DNA from: Pseudomonadota bacterium
GTDB lineage: Bacteria > Pseudomonadota > Gammaproteobacteria > Xanthomonadales > Xanthomonadaceae
Direction: 5' to 3'
Length of the DNA stretch: 8,185 nucleotides
Assembly: GCA_023438325.1 (NCBI GenBank)
Contig: JAEXRB010000329.1
Location: forward strand, 1 to 8,185
Shown: piece by piece, positions 1 through 6,201 of the stretch
Layout of the letters: the number at the start of each line of letters is the position of its first letter
Position numbering within the stretch: position 1 is the first letter of the stretch
Position numbers and translations under genes: made by a program
The notes under the pieces: model-generated
Told to the model about the DNA's origin: nothing
Seen by the model: only the letters and a program-made list of their open reading frames with translations
Database searches by the model: none

Positions 1-25
1 GGAGATGGGGTCGAACCTGCGGCGA

Positions 26-226
26 TCAGGCCTCCAGATCGGGAATCAGCTTGCTTTCCAGATACCCGATCATGTCCTTGATCCTGAGTTTGCGCCGTTT
101 CATCCGCGTCACCACGATCTGATCGACCCAGACTTCCTGCGAAGCCTGCTCGATGGCCTGATCCAGCTCGCGGTGTTCGCAGCGCAGAGTGGCAATCTGT
201 TGGACGATGTCGGTGGTTTCGGACAT
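26..226 (-). CDS. YdcH/DUF465 family small helical protein
   Basis: This encodes a 66-residue, highly charged protein with no signal peptide or membrane segment. Two helical stretches, about residues 5-30 and 34-60, give the expected short antiparallel coiled-coil hairpin. The second carries the most recognisable family signature, the basic run RMKRRKLRIKD (41-51) followed by LESKLIPD. This matches the YdcH (DUF465) family in length and pattern. The family has no established biochemical function, although small coiled-coil or adaptor roles are often assumed. I chose the ATG at 226 because it gives the usual family N-terminus (MSETTD). The same frame continues upstream to 391, but that stretch crosses the ttcA start and promoter region and looks non-coding. 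The start has no clear Shine-Dalgarno sequence. The gene is divergent from ttcA, with 140 bp between them. Confidence is high for the family and nil for function. Confidence 0.85.
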   Translation of the reverse strand: MSETTDIVQQIATLRCEHRELDQAIEQASQEVWVDQIVVTRMKRRKLRIKDMIGYLESKLIPDLEA

Positions 227-294
227 TGGGATGGCGCGCACACGGACCTTGTGCCTTAGCTTACGGCGTGGCCTGCGGTGCAGGAAAGCCCGGC

Positions 295-300
295 TACAAT
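295..300 (+). promoter_or_regulatory. Candidate -10 box for ttcA
   Basis: TACAAT matches the sigma-70 -10 consensus at five of six positions. It lies 66 bases upstream of the ttcA start, in the 140-bp gap divergent from the YdcH-like gene. No good -35 hexamer is found at 16-18 bp; the nearest is a weak CTGCGG at 273-278. This is the most AT-rich spot in the gap, so it is the best promoter candidate, but the call rests on one hexamer. Confidence 0.35.
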
Positions 301-366
301 AGTTCCCTGCGCCTTGCGCGCCCACCTTCCTTCCGCACTCGACCGGCATCCCGCCGGCTGGCCACC

Positions 367-1311
367 ATGACCCTTGCCGCCCAGATTCCAAACCGCAAAC
401 AGGACACCGAGCACCACAAGCTCGCCAAACGCCTGCGCCGTCAGGTGGGCCAGGCCATTGCCGATTTCGGCATGATCGAGGACGGCGACAAGGTGATGGT
501 GTGTCTGTCCGGCGGCAAAGACAGCTACACGATGCTGGATATCCTGTTGCAGTTGCAGGCGCGCGCGCCGGTGTCGTTCTCGATCACCGCCGTCAATCTC
601 GACCAGAAACAACCCGGCTTCCCCGAGCACATCCTGCCGCAGTACCTAGATCGCCTCGGCGTGGATTTCACCATCCTCGAGCAGGACACCTACTCGGTGG
701 TCAAGCGCGTGATCCCCGAAGGCAAGACCATGTGTTCGTTGTGCTCGCGCCTGCGCCGCGGCGCGCTCTACACCTTTGCTGCCGAACAGGGCTTCAGCAA
801 GATCGCGCTCGGCCACCATCGCGACGACCTGGCCGCCACCTTCCTGATGAACCTGTTTTTCCACGCCAAACTCGCCTCAATGCCACCCAAGCTGCTCAGC
901 GATGATGGCAAGCACGTGGTGATCCGGCCGCTGGCGTACTGCAAGGAATCGGATATCAGCCGTTACGCAGAATGGCGCGCGTTCCCGATCATCCCCTGCA
1001 CGCTGTGCGGCTCGCAGGAAAACCTGCAACGCAAGCAGGTCAGCCGCCTTCTGGCCGAATGGGATCGCGATGTCCCCGGCCGCGTGGATCAGATCGTGCG
1101 TGCGCTCGGTGACGTGCGTCCGTCGCAACTGGCCGATCGCAACCTGTTCGACTTCCTCGCGCTGGGTCGGCGTGGCGACGCGCCATTGCCCGATACCCAC
1201 GCCTGGCTTGCCGGCGAGCCGGCCGGCGCGCGTGATGATGAAGACGATACTCCCGCGCCACGTCCGAACAACACGCTGGCCGACAACGGCCTTTCCATTC
1301 TGACGGGCTGA
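367..1311 (+). CDS. ttcA: tRNA 2-thiocytidine(32) synthetase TtcA
   Basis: This is a cytoplasmic ATP-dependent enzyme that converts cytidine 32 in the anticodon loop of certain tRNAs to 2-thiocytidine. It is 314 residues long, close to the roughly 310 of E. coli TtcA. The ATP-binding PP-loop is SGGKDS at 48-53. The iron-sulfur-binding cysteines are visible as CSLC (C123, C126) and PCTLCGSQ (C211, C214), and GHHRDD at 149-154 is another conserved block. From about residue 285 the tail is acidic and proline-rich (RDDEDDTPAPRP) and looks like a disordered, lineage-specific extension. The ATG at 367 is preferred although its Shine-Dalgarno is poor. The in-frame extension back to 226 has no family similarity and runs through the promoter region. 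The gene leads a same-strand run with rdgC (40 bp downstream) and a metallopeptidase gene. Identification is secure. Confidence 0.97.
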   Translation: MTLAAQIPNRKQDTEHHKLAKRLRRQVGQAIADFGMIEDGDKVMVCLSGGKDSYTMLDILLQLQARAPVSFSITAVNLDQKQPGFPEHILPQYLDRLGVDFTILEQDTYSVVKRVIPEGKTMCSLCSRLRRGALYTFAAEQGFSKIALGHHRDDLAATFLMNLFFHAKLASMPPKLLSDDGKHVVIRPLAYCKESDISRYAEWRAFPIIPCTLCGSQENLQRKQVSRLLAEWDRDVPGRVDQIVRALGDVRPSQLADRNLFDFLALGRRGDAPLPDTHAWLAGEPAGARDDEDDTPAPRPNNTLADNGLSILTG

Positions 1312-1329
1312 TGCGCCAGCGCATCGCCC
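1305..1329 (+). other. Strong RNA hairpin over the ttcA stop codon
   Basis: A perfect inverted repeat GATGCGCCAGCGCATC (1310-1325) folds into a 6-bp stem with a CCAG loop. GGGC (1305-1308) pairs with GCCC at 1326-1329 past a single bulged T (1309), giving a 10-bp GC-rich stem. It includes the ttcA TGA stop (1309-1311) and ends 22 bases before the rdgC start. The following sequence (CCTGCCGCCTTTGG) is not a proper T-tract, so it is not a canonical intrinsic terminator. It could be an attenuator, an RNA-stability element or a processing site between ttcA and rdgC. The pairing is read directly from the sequence; the function is inferred. Confidence 0.5.
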
Positions 1330-1351
1330 CTGCCGCCTTTGGATTCTTTCA

Positions 1352-2263
1352 ATGCTCTTTCGCAACCTCACCCTGTTCCGCTTCCCGCTGTCACTGCGCT
1401 CCTCCCTCGAAACGCTGGATGAGAAACTCCCCGAACACGCCCTCCAAGCACTCAGCCCGCTGGAACTTTCCACACGCGGCTTCGTTTCCCCGTTCGGGCG
1501 CGGGCATGAAGCGCTATCGCATCGCGTCGGCGACTGTCTGCTGCTGAATCTGGGCGGCGAGGACAAGATCCTTCCCGCCTCGGTGGTCAACGAAGTGCTG
1601 GCGGAAAAACTCGATGCCATCCGCGAGCAGGAAGGCCGAAGCCCCGGCGGGCGCGAGCGCAAGCGCCTCAAGGATGAAGTGCTCACCGATCTGCTGCCGC
1701 GTGCGTTCTCCAAACCTACGCGCACGCCAGCCTATCTCGACCTCTCGCTCGGCTGGCTGGTGGTCGACACCTCCAGCCGCAAGAACGCCGAATCGCTGGT
1801 TTCCGCCATCCGCGAAGCGCTCGGCTCGTTTCCTGCGCTGCCGGTCAATGCCGAATCCAGCCCGCGCGCCCTGCTCACCGGCTGGCTCGGCGGCGAGCCA
1901 CTGCCCGATGGCTTCGCGCTTTCCGACGAATGCGAATTGCGCGACCCGGTGGACGCGGGCGCCATCGTCAAATGCCGACGCCAGGAACTGGATAGCGACG
2001 AAGTACGCGAACACCTGAAAGTCGGCAAACAGTGCTTCCATCTCGGCTTGATCTTCGCCGACCGCCTCTCCTTCGTGCTCGGCGAGGACATGGTGGTGCG
2101 CAAGCTCAAGTTCCTCGAAACGGCGACCGAATCGCTGGAAAAGGATGATCGCCAATCACTGGAAGCCGAAGTGGATGCCACCTTCGCGCTGATGAGCGGA
2201 GAGTTGCGCCTGCTGCTGGAACGTCTGGAAGCCGAGTTCGCGCTGAGCAAAGCCGACGCCTGA
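1352..2263 (+). CDS. rdgC: Recombination-associated protein RdgC
   Basis: RdgC is a nucleoid-associated protein that forms a ring-shaped dimer around double-stranded DNA and limits RecA-dependent recombination. It is linked to replication-fork maintenance and, in Neisseria, to pilin variation. The product is 303 residues, the same length as the E. coli protein. Family landmarks are the N-terminus MLFRNLTLFRF, GFVSP (43-47), DKILPASVV (71-79), the best-conserved block KDEVLTDLLPRAFS (107-120), WLVVDTSS (135-142), KLKFLE (251-256) and a C-terminal ALMSGEL (279-285). There are no signal peptide or membrane segments. The ATG at 1352 gives the standard family N-terminus; the Shine-Dalgarno is weak (GGA about 9 bases upstream). 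It follows ttcA by 40 bp and precedes the metallopeptidase gene by 7 bp, so co-transcription is likely unless the hairpin at the ttcA end separates it. No truncation or frameshift is seen. Confidence 0.97.
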   Translation: MLFRNLTLFRFPLSLRSSLETLDEKLPEHALQALSPLELSTRGFVSPFGRGHEALSHRVGDCLLLNLGGEDKILPASVVNEVLAEKLDAIREQEGRSPGGRERKRLKDEVLTDLLPRAFSKPTRTPAYLDLSLGWLVVDTSSRKNAESLVSAIREALGSFPALPVNAESSPRALLTGWLGGEPLPDGFALSDECELRDPVDAGAIVKCRRQELDSDEVREHLKVGKQCFHLGLIFADRLSFVLGEDMVVRKLKFLETATESLEKDDRQSLEAEVDATFALMSGELRLLLERLEAEFALSKADA

Positions 2264-2270
2264 GCGCCCG

Positions 2271-3029
2271 ATGCCACCCCGCCGGCAGCAACAACGCGAT
2301 ACCTTGCCGGTACGTCTGCCGGACGGGCGCGACATCGAAATTCTGCGTGTCATCGACCCGCGCGCGCGGCGCTTGCGCCTGCTCGTCTCCGAACGTGGCC
2401 CACGCCTGACCATCCCGCCTGCGGCCAGTGCCAGCGACGCACAACGCTTCCTCGCCCAACACCTGCACTGGCTCGCCGATCAACTGGCGCAAGACCCGCA
2501 TGCCTGCGTGACGAACGCACCGCTGTCGCCGGGTGAAGCGGCCCATGTGCTACTGCGCGGAGCACGGCTGGAGGTGGAATGGCAACGTGCACGCTGGTTG
2601 CGCGTGACGCAGCAGGACGATCGATTGGTGATCGAAATCCCGCCCGTGCTGCGCCCCGGCGCCATCGGTCTGGCCTTGCGCGAGTTCTATCTGTCCCAAG
2701 CCCGTGCCGATGTCGGGCGCTGGCTGCCGCACCATCTGGCCAGCCTGCCGCGCCCACCGCGCGAGTGGAAAATCCGCCCGCTGGCTTCGCTCTGGGGGTC
2801 GCTCAGCAGCTCCGGCTCGATGTCGCTGGACCTGGCGCTGATCCTCGCACCGCCGGCGGCGTTCGAATACGTGCTGGTGCATGAGCTCTGTCACCTGATC
2901 CAGCCCAATCACTCGGCCGCGTTCTGGCACGAAGTGGAGCTGCGCCTCCCGGACTGGCGCACGCAGCGGCGCTGGCTGCGCGAGGACGGGATGCAGGTCA
3001 AACGCGAGTTGCGTCGGCTGTTGATGTGA
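2271..3029 (+). CDS. YgjP/DUF45-family zinc metallopeptidase (M48-like)
   Basis: This encodes 252 residues of a predicted cytoplasmic gluzincin-type zinc metallopeptidase of the YgjP (DUF45) family. Family members have been found beside type I restriction genes and elsewhere, but their physiological substrates are largely unknown. The N-terminal half contains the beta-rich block with RARRLRLLVSERGPRLTIPP (31-50), corresponding to the usual 'R.K...+.V...G...+..P' region. The catalytic part has WGS (175-177), the active-site helix HELCH (204-208) and the downstream NHS..FW (213-219), all hallmarks of the family. The usual cysteine after WGS is leucine here (WGSLSS). There is no signal peptide or membrane helix. 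It starts 7 bp after the rdgC stop with little Shine-Dalgarno, which suggests translational coupling. Its last 32 bases overlap the 3' end of hemH on the other strand. The family call is firm; the substrate is unknown. Confidence 0.9.
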   Translation: MPPRRQQQRDTLPVRLPDGRDIEILRVIDPRARRLRLLVSERGPRLTIPPAASASDAQRFLAQHLHWLADQLAQDPHACVTNAPLSPGEAAHVLLRGARLEVEWQRARWLRVTQQDDRLVIEIPPVLRPGAIGLALREFYLSQARADVGRWLPHHLASLPRPPREWKIRPLASLWGSLSSSGSMSLDLALILAPPAAFEYVLVHELCHLIQPNHSAAFWHEVELRLPDWRTQRRWLREDGMQVKRELRRLLM

Positions 3030-4035
3030 CCAGCCAATCGCCGGCGTGACGCTCAATCAGGGTCGTCAATGCCTCGACGTGCGCGACATCGGCATTGAGC
3101 GCCGGGACATAGCGCAGCGACTCGCCGCCCGCCTCGTGGAAGAACTCCGCGTTCTGGATCGCGATTTCCTCCAGCGTTTCCAGACAATCGACGGCAAAGC
3201 CCGGACACACCACATCCAGATGTCGAATGCCACGGCGCGCCAGCTCGCGCACCGTCTGGTCGGTATAAGGCATCAGCCACTTCGCTTTGCCCAATCGCGA
3301 CTGGAAACTCAGGCTCCACTCGCCCTCACCCAAGCCCAGCGCGCCGGCGATCGCACGCGCACTGGCGTGACACTGGCGCGCATATGGATCGCCCTTGTCC
3401 ACGCAACGCTGCGGGATGCCGTGGAAGGAAAACAGGAGATGCCCCGGCACAGCCTGCCTTGCGCGATGTTCGCGTATCTTGTCGGCAACGACACCAATCC
3501 ATGCAGCATCGTCGTGATAATCATTGACCATGCGCAACTCCGCCGGCTGCGGCCAGGTGGCCATTTCAGCCTGCACGGCATCCATCACCGAGGCCGTGGT
3601 CGTGACCGAATATTGCGGATACATGGGCAGCACCAACAGCCGCTGCACGCCGGCGTCGCGCAATGCGCGCATCTGCGCCGCAACGGAAGGCTGGCCGTAA
3701 CGCATCGCCAGCCCGACGCGGGCACGCCCGGACAAGTGGCTCCCCATGGCGTCTGCCAGCGCCTGACTGAAAACCCGCAAGGGCGAGCCTTGCGGCGTCC
3801 AGATCCGGCGGTACAACGCCGCCGAGCGCGGCGCGCGAAATGGCAGGATCACGCCATACAGGATCGGATACCAAAGCACGCGCGGCAGATCCACCACACG
3901 CCGATCCGCGAGGAACTCGGCGAGATAAGCCCGCAGTGCAGGCGCGTCAGGCGCGGATGGCGTACCGAGATTGACCATCAGCACACCGCAGGACGGTGCA
4001 GCGCTCTCGACAGGGTTCGGGCAGGAGACAGGCAT
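2998..4035 (-). CDS. hemH: Ferrochelatase HemH
   Basis: Ferrochelatase catalyses the last step of protoporphyrin-dependent haem synthesis, inserting Fe2+ into protoporphyrin IX. The bacterial form is cytoplasmic or loosely membrane-associated. The product is 345 residues, normal for the proteobacterial enzyme. Visible signatures are GVLMVNLGTP (17-26), LPMYPQYS (136-143), the catalytic histidine region LLFSFHGIP (H205), and PGFAVDCLETLEEI (278-291) with the conserved glutamate E286. The C-terminus has no cysteine cluster, so it lacks the 2Fe-2S site found in some ferrochelatases. The ATG at 4035 is preferred; an adjoining TTG at 4038 is a possible alternative. The Shine-Dalgarno is poor at either site. 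It is divergent from the propeller-protein gene with about 170 bp between them, and convergent with the metallopeptidase gene, with overlapping ends and no terminator between. Identification is secure. Confidence 0.97.
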   Translation of the reverse strand: MPVSCPNPVESAAPSCGVLMVNLGTPSAPDAPALRAYLAEFLADRRVVDLPRVLWYPILYGVILPFRAPRSAALYRRIWTPQGSPLRVFSQALADAMGSHLSGRARVGLAMRYGQPSVAAQMRALRDAGVQRLLVLPMYPQYSVTTTASVMDAVQAEMATWPQPAELRMVNDYHDDAAWIGVVADKIREHRARQAVPGHLLFSFHGIPQRCVDKGDPYARQCHASARAIAGALGLGEGEWSLSFQSRLGKAKWLMPYTDQTVRELARRGIRHLDVVCPGFAVDCLETLEEIAIQNAEFFHEAGGESLRYVPALNADVAHVEALTTLIERHAGDWLVTSTADATRV

Positions 4036-4098
4036 CAAGGAAGGCTCGGGCGCAGGCTGGAGTGAGTCAGATCGACGCCGGCGAGGAGGCGCATGGCA

Positions 4099-4126
4099 TT
4101 GATTGACGGCGGGAAAATGATATGCT
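4099..4126 (+). promoter_or_regulatory. Candidate sigma-70 promoter, secreted propeller gene
   Basis: A -35-like TTGATT (4099-4104) and a -10-like TATGCT (4121-4126) are spaced by 16 bp. Each matches consensus at four of six positions, and the -10 has the extended TGn element (TGA, 4118-4120). The AT-rich patch stands out in the GC-rich divergent gap between hemH and the downstream gene. It would give a 5' leader of roughly 75 bases. On the opposite strand the same patch reads TATCAT (4117-4122), a possible -10 for hemH, but no matching -35 was found. Confidence 0.45.
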
Positions 4127-4191
4127 CGCGCCCAGCGCCCGCTGTTTCACTATCTAAAGAGGCGCAACGACGACGAATCCCAAATACTACT

Positions 4192-4198
4192 AGAAGGA
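4192..4198 (+). promoter_or_regulatory. Ribosome binding site deciding the 4207 start
   Basis: AGAAGGA is a good Shine-Dalgarno sequence 8 bases before the ATG at 4207. It is one of the clearest in the window. It settles the start in favour of 4207 over the in-frame ATG at 4093, which lies upstream of the candidate promoter's -35 box. Confidence 0.7.
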
Positions 4199-4206
4199 CG
4201 ACCTCG

Positions 4207-5148
4207 ATGCGTCCCCTGCTTGGCCGACGGCTCCTGGCCGTCCTGATGTGTCTCTTGCCGCTGCCAGCACTGGCGGCACCGGATGCCTATGTCTCGGCCT
4301 GGAATGCGCTGTACCGCCTCGACCTCGCCACCGCCAGGGCGACACCCATCGGCAGCGGCATTGGTTACAACGATGTGGAAGGCTTGGCCATTGCGCCGGA
4401 CGGCACCCTGTATGGCGTGGCCGACGGCACTGCCGGCGCGGGCTCGCAAGTCACCGACTTCCTGATCCGCATCGATACCAACACCGGCACAGGCACGCTG
4501 ATTGGCCCGCTCGAAGGCCTTTCAGGAGTCGGTCCCAATGAAACCGGCCAACTCGATTACGGCCTGGCATTCACCTGTGACGGCAAACTGTGGGCCTCCT
4601 CGGACACCACCGGCCTGCTGTGGGAAATCAATACCTCCACTGCCGGCGTGCGCCAAGCGGGCAACACCGGCGCCCCCATCAGCGGCTTGGGCGGGCGTGG
4701 TGCGATGCTGTATGGCATCGGCGTGCAAAACGGCTTCGGTGATCGCGCCCAGCAGGCGCTGTACCGCATCGACCCGGACACCGCTGCAGCCACCCGCATC
4801 GGCAGCCTCAACGTCAACGACACCCTCAGCAGCAGCGGGGCCGATTTCGACACCAACGGCACGCTCTGGGCCACGCTGGATTCGCAACCGCCCGATCTGA
4901 ATCGAGCCACCCGACTGGCCCGCATCGATCTGGCCAGCGGCGCGGCTACCGTGGTCGGGTCGATCACCGGCATCGTCGAAAATGTCAGCGTGCGGGGCAT
5001 GGCCATCGCTCCGCCACGCGGCTGTGATGCCGGCGGCGGTACCGGCGGTGGAACCGAGATCGCCCAAGTGCCCGGGCCTGCCGCACCGGCATTGGCCCTG
5101 CTGGCTTTGGTCGCCATGTTGCTGGGCGCACGCCGCCTGCGGCACTGA
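4207..5148 (+). CDS. Secreted beta-propeller-like repeat protein, PEP-CTERM-like anchor
   Basis: This encodes 313 residues and I know no named function for it. The N-terminus is a signal peptide: basic MRPLLGRR, hydrophobic LLAVLMCLLPLPALA, with likely cleavage after A23 or A24. The body holds about five copies of a motif of the type LYRID..TA.AT.IGS, at roughly 35-50, 86-100, 138-152, 185-200 and 237-252. These alternate with GLAIAPDGTLYG-type strands at 59-70, 119-130 and 211-222. This periodicity is typical of beta-propeller blades (NHL or DUF4394-like). A glycine-rich linker (275-283) leads to VPGP (288-291), a hydrophobic helix (about 293-307) and the basic end RRLRH. That three-part tail resembles PEP-CTERM or related exosortase sorting signals, although the proline motif is VPGP rather than the classic VPEP. 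No exosortase gene lies in the window. It probably acts at the cell surface or in the periplasm. Confidence 0.75.
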   Translation: MRPLLGRRLLAVLMCLLPLPALAAPDAYVSAWNALYRLDLATARATPIGSGIGYNDVEGLAIAPDGTLYGVADGTAGAGSQVTDFLIRIDTNTGTGTLIGPLEGLSGVGPNETGQLDYGLAFTCDGKLWASSDTTGLLWEINTSTAGVRQAGNTGAPISGLGGRGAMLYGIGVQNGFGDRAQQALYRIDPDTAAATRIGSLNVNDTLSSSGADFDTNGTLWATLDSQPPDLNRATRLARIDLASGAATVVGSITGIVENVSVRGMAIAPPRGCDAGGGTGGGTEIAQVPGPAAPALALLALVAMLLGARRLRH

Positions 5149-5159
5149 TCCGGCTTCGC

Positions 5160-5173
5160 TGAACCGGGGTTCA
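5160..5173 (+). repeat. Short inverted repeat TGAACC-GG-GGTTCA
   Basis: Six-base arms are perfectly complementary around a 2-base centre, in the 81-bp gap between the propeller gene and the SYLF gene. It could be an operator-like dyad or a weak 5-bp hairpin (loop CGGG). No T-tract follows, so it is not a convincing terminator. Its role is unknown. Confidence 0.3.
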
Positions 5174-5229
5174 TGCCCGTCCGCCCATACTCGCGTCGAC
5201 ATCTCCACCGACTCGCCTGGAAGACACCC

Positions 5230-5919
5230 ATGTCCCGACTCCTGCTTTCCGCGCTACTGGCTTTCGGCCTCATCGCCACCCAGGCCCCCACGTTCGCCGC
5301 CACGAGCGATGAAAACGAGCGGGTCCAGCGTGCAGTCGAAGTACTGGACGAAGTGATGCGCATGCCCGAGCACGCCATCCCGCGCAAGATGCTGTCCGAC
5401 GCCTACGCCATCGCGGTGATTCCCAACGTGGTCAAGGCCAGTCTCGTAGTGGGCGGGCGACACGGGAAGGGCGTGATTTCGGTGCGTTCGTCCGATGGCA
5501 CCTGGAGCACTCCCAGCTTCATCAGCCTCACCGGTGGCAGCGTCGGCTTTCAGGCCGGCGTGCAAGCCACCGATGTCGTGCTGGTGTTCCGCTCCCCGCG
5601 CGGCGTGGATTCCATCGTGAACGGGAAATTCACCCTGGGCGCCGACGCCGCCGTGGCTGCCGGCCCGGTCGGCCGTACCGCTGCGGCCTCCACCGATGGC
5701 CAGCTCAAGGCGGAAATCTATTCCTACTCGCGTTCACGCGGCCTTTTCGCCGGCGTAGCGCTCGATGGTGCAGTGCTGTCCATCGACCACCGCGCCAACG
5801 CCGCCGCCTACGGCCGAAATACCACGCCGCGCGCCGCGTTCGAGAGCCGCGTGCGCAAGTCACCCGCCGCCATCGTGGATTTCCGTGACCGGCTTGAGGA
5901 ATACAGCGCGCAGCAGTAA
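5230..5919 (+). CDS. Exported SYLF (Ysc84/DUF500) domain protein
   Basis: This encodes 229 residues. The first 23 form a Sec-type signal peptide (MSRLLLS, hydrophobic core, TFA before ATSDEN), so the mature protein is probably periplasmic or outer-membrane associated. The remainder is a single SYLF domain, known in eukaryotic Ysc84/SH3YL1 as a phosphoinositide-binding module. In bacteria it is a widespread exported domain of uncertain role, usually annotated as lipid-binding. Diagnostic stretches are AIAVIPNVVKA (60-70), GRHGKGVISVR (76-86), WSTPSFISLTGGSVGFQAG (92-110), LGADAAVAAGPVGR (136-149) and YSYSRSRGLFAGVALDGAVL (164-183). The ATG at 5230 is chosen because it begins the signal peptide and has GGAAG (5219-5223) 6 bases upstream. 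The longer in-frame start at 5173 would spoil the signal. It lies 81 bp after the propeller gene and 51 bp before tatA. The signal peptide has no twin-arginine motif, so export by Tat is not suggested. Confidence 0.9.
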   Translation: MSRLLLSALLAFGLIATQAPTFAATSDENERVQRAVEVLDEVMRMPEHAIPRKMLSDAYAIAVIPNVVKASLVVGGRHGKGVISVRSSDGTWSTPSFISLTGGSVGFQAGVQATDVVLVFRSPRGVDSIVNGKFTLGADAAVAAGPVGRTAAASTDGQLKAEIYSYSRSRGLFAGVALDGAVLSIDHRANAAAYGRNTTPRAAFESRVRKSPAAIVDFRDRLEEYSAQQ

Positions 5920-5957
5920 GCCGCTGCGCTATGCTGCCGCTCTTTCCTTTCTCCTCA

Positions 5958-5962
5958 TGAGG
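5958..5962 (+). promoter_or_regulatory. Ribosome binding site of tatA
   Basis: TGAGG lies 8 bases before the tatA ATG. The preceding gap contains TATGCT at 5930-5935, a possible -10 box for the tat genes with no good -35 partner. An overlapping out-of-frame ATG at 5957 is probably not used. Confidence 0.55.
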
Positions 5963-5970
5963 CAATTGCC

Positions 5971-6186
5971 ATGGGCAGCTTCAGTATCTGGCACTGGGTG
6001 ATCGTGCTCCTGGTCGTGGTGCTTCTGTTCGGCACCAAGAAACTTCGCAACGTCGGCTCGGACTTGGGCAGTGCCATCAAGAGCTTTCGCAAGGGACTGC
6101 AGGAGGACGAGCCTGAAAAACTCGATGCCGCGTCCACCGGGACGGAAAAGCCCGCGCAAAAGGCCAACGCCGACAAGAGCAACTGA
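5971..6186 (+). CDS. tatA: Twin-arginine translocase subunit TatA
   Basis: TatA is the small membrane protein that oligomerises to form the transport path for folded proteins with twin-arginine signals. At 71 residues it is within the usual TatA/TatE range. One N-terminal transmembrane helix (about 5-20) is followed by the invariant FG hinge (F20-G21) and a basic amphipathic helix, TKKLRNVGSDLGSAIKSFRKG (22-42 overall). An acidic patch DEP (46-48) and a charged, disordered tail follow. The N-terminus MGSFSIWHW is typical; position 8 is histidine where E. coli has glutamine, a common variation. It is the first gene of tatABC, 51 bp after the SYLF gene and 15 bp before tatB. TatA rather than TatE is chosen because of the operon context. 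Confidence 0.96.
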   Translation: MGSFSIWHWVIVLLVVVLLFGTKKLRNVGSDLGSAIKSFRKGLQEDEPEKLDAASTGTEKPAQKANADKSN

Positions 6187-6201
6187 CGCGGACCTGCGGC
6201 G

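Noticed and set aside
226..366. N-terminal extension of TtcA from an upstream in-frame ATG
   Set aside because: The extra 47 residues have no family similarity, and the stretch contains the likely promoter and the divergent gap.
877..1725. A 282-codon open frame on the minus strand across the ttcA/rdgC junction
   Set aside because: The translation is R/S-rich and it opposes two well-identified genes.
3038..3052. CGCCGGCG palindrome near the convergent hemH/metallopeptidase ends as a bidirectional terminator
   Set aside because: It is only an 8-base palindrome with no loop and no T-tract on either side, so it cannot form a terminator hairpin.
3046..4065. A 339-codon open frame on the plus strand antisense to hemH
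   Set aside because: It mirrors the hemH codons in GC-rich DNA, its translation is low-complexity and rich in R, H and Q, and hemH shows clear ferrochelatase motifs on the other strand.
4093..4206. N-terminal extension of the propeller protein
   Set aside because: It would bury the signal peptide, starts upstream of the promoter's -35 box, and ignores the good Shine-Dalgarno at 4192-4198.
5028..5056. GGCGG/ACCGG repeats as a DNA repeat element
   Set aside because: They encode the glycine-rich linker of the propeller protein in frame and have no copies elsewhere in the window.
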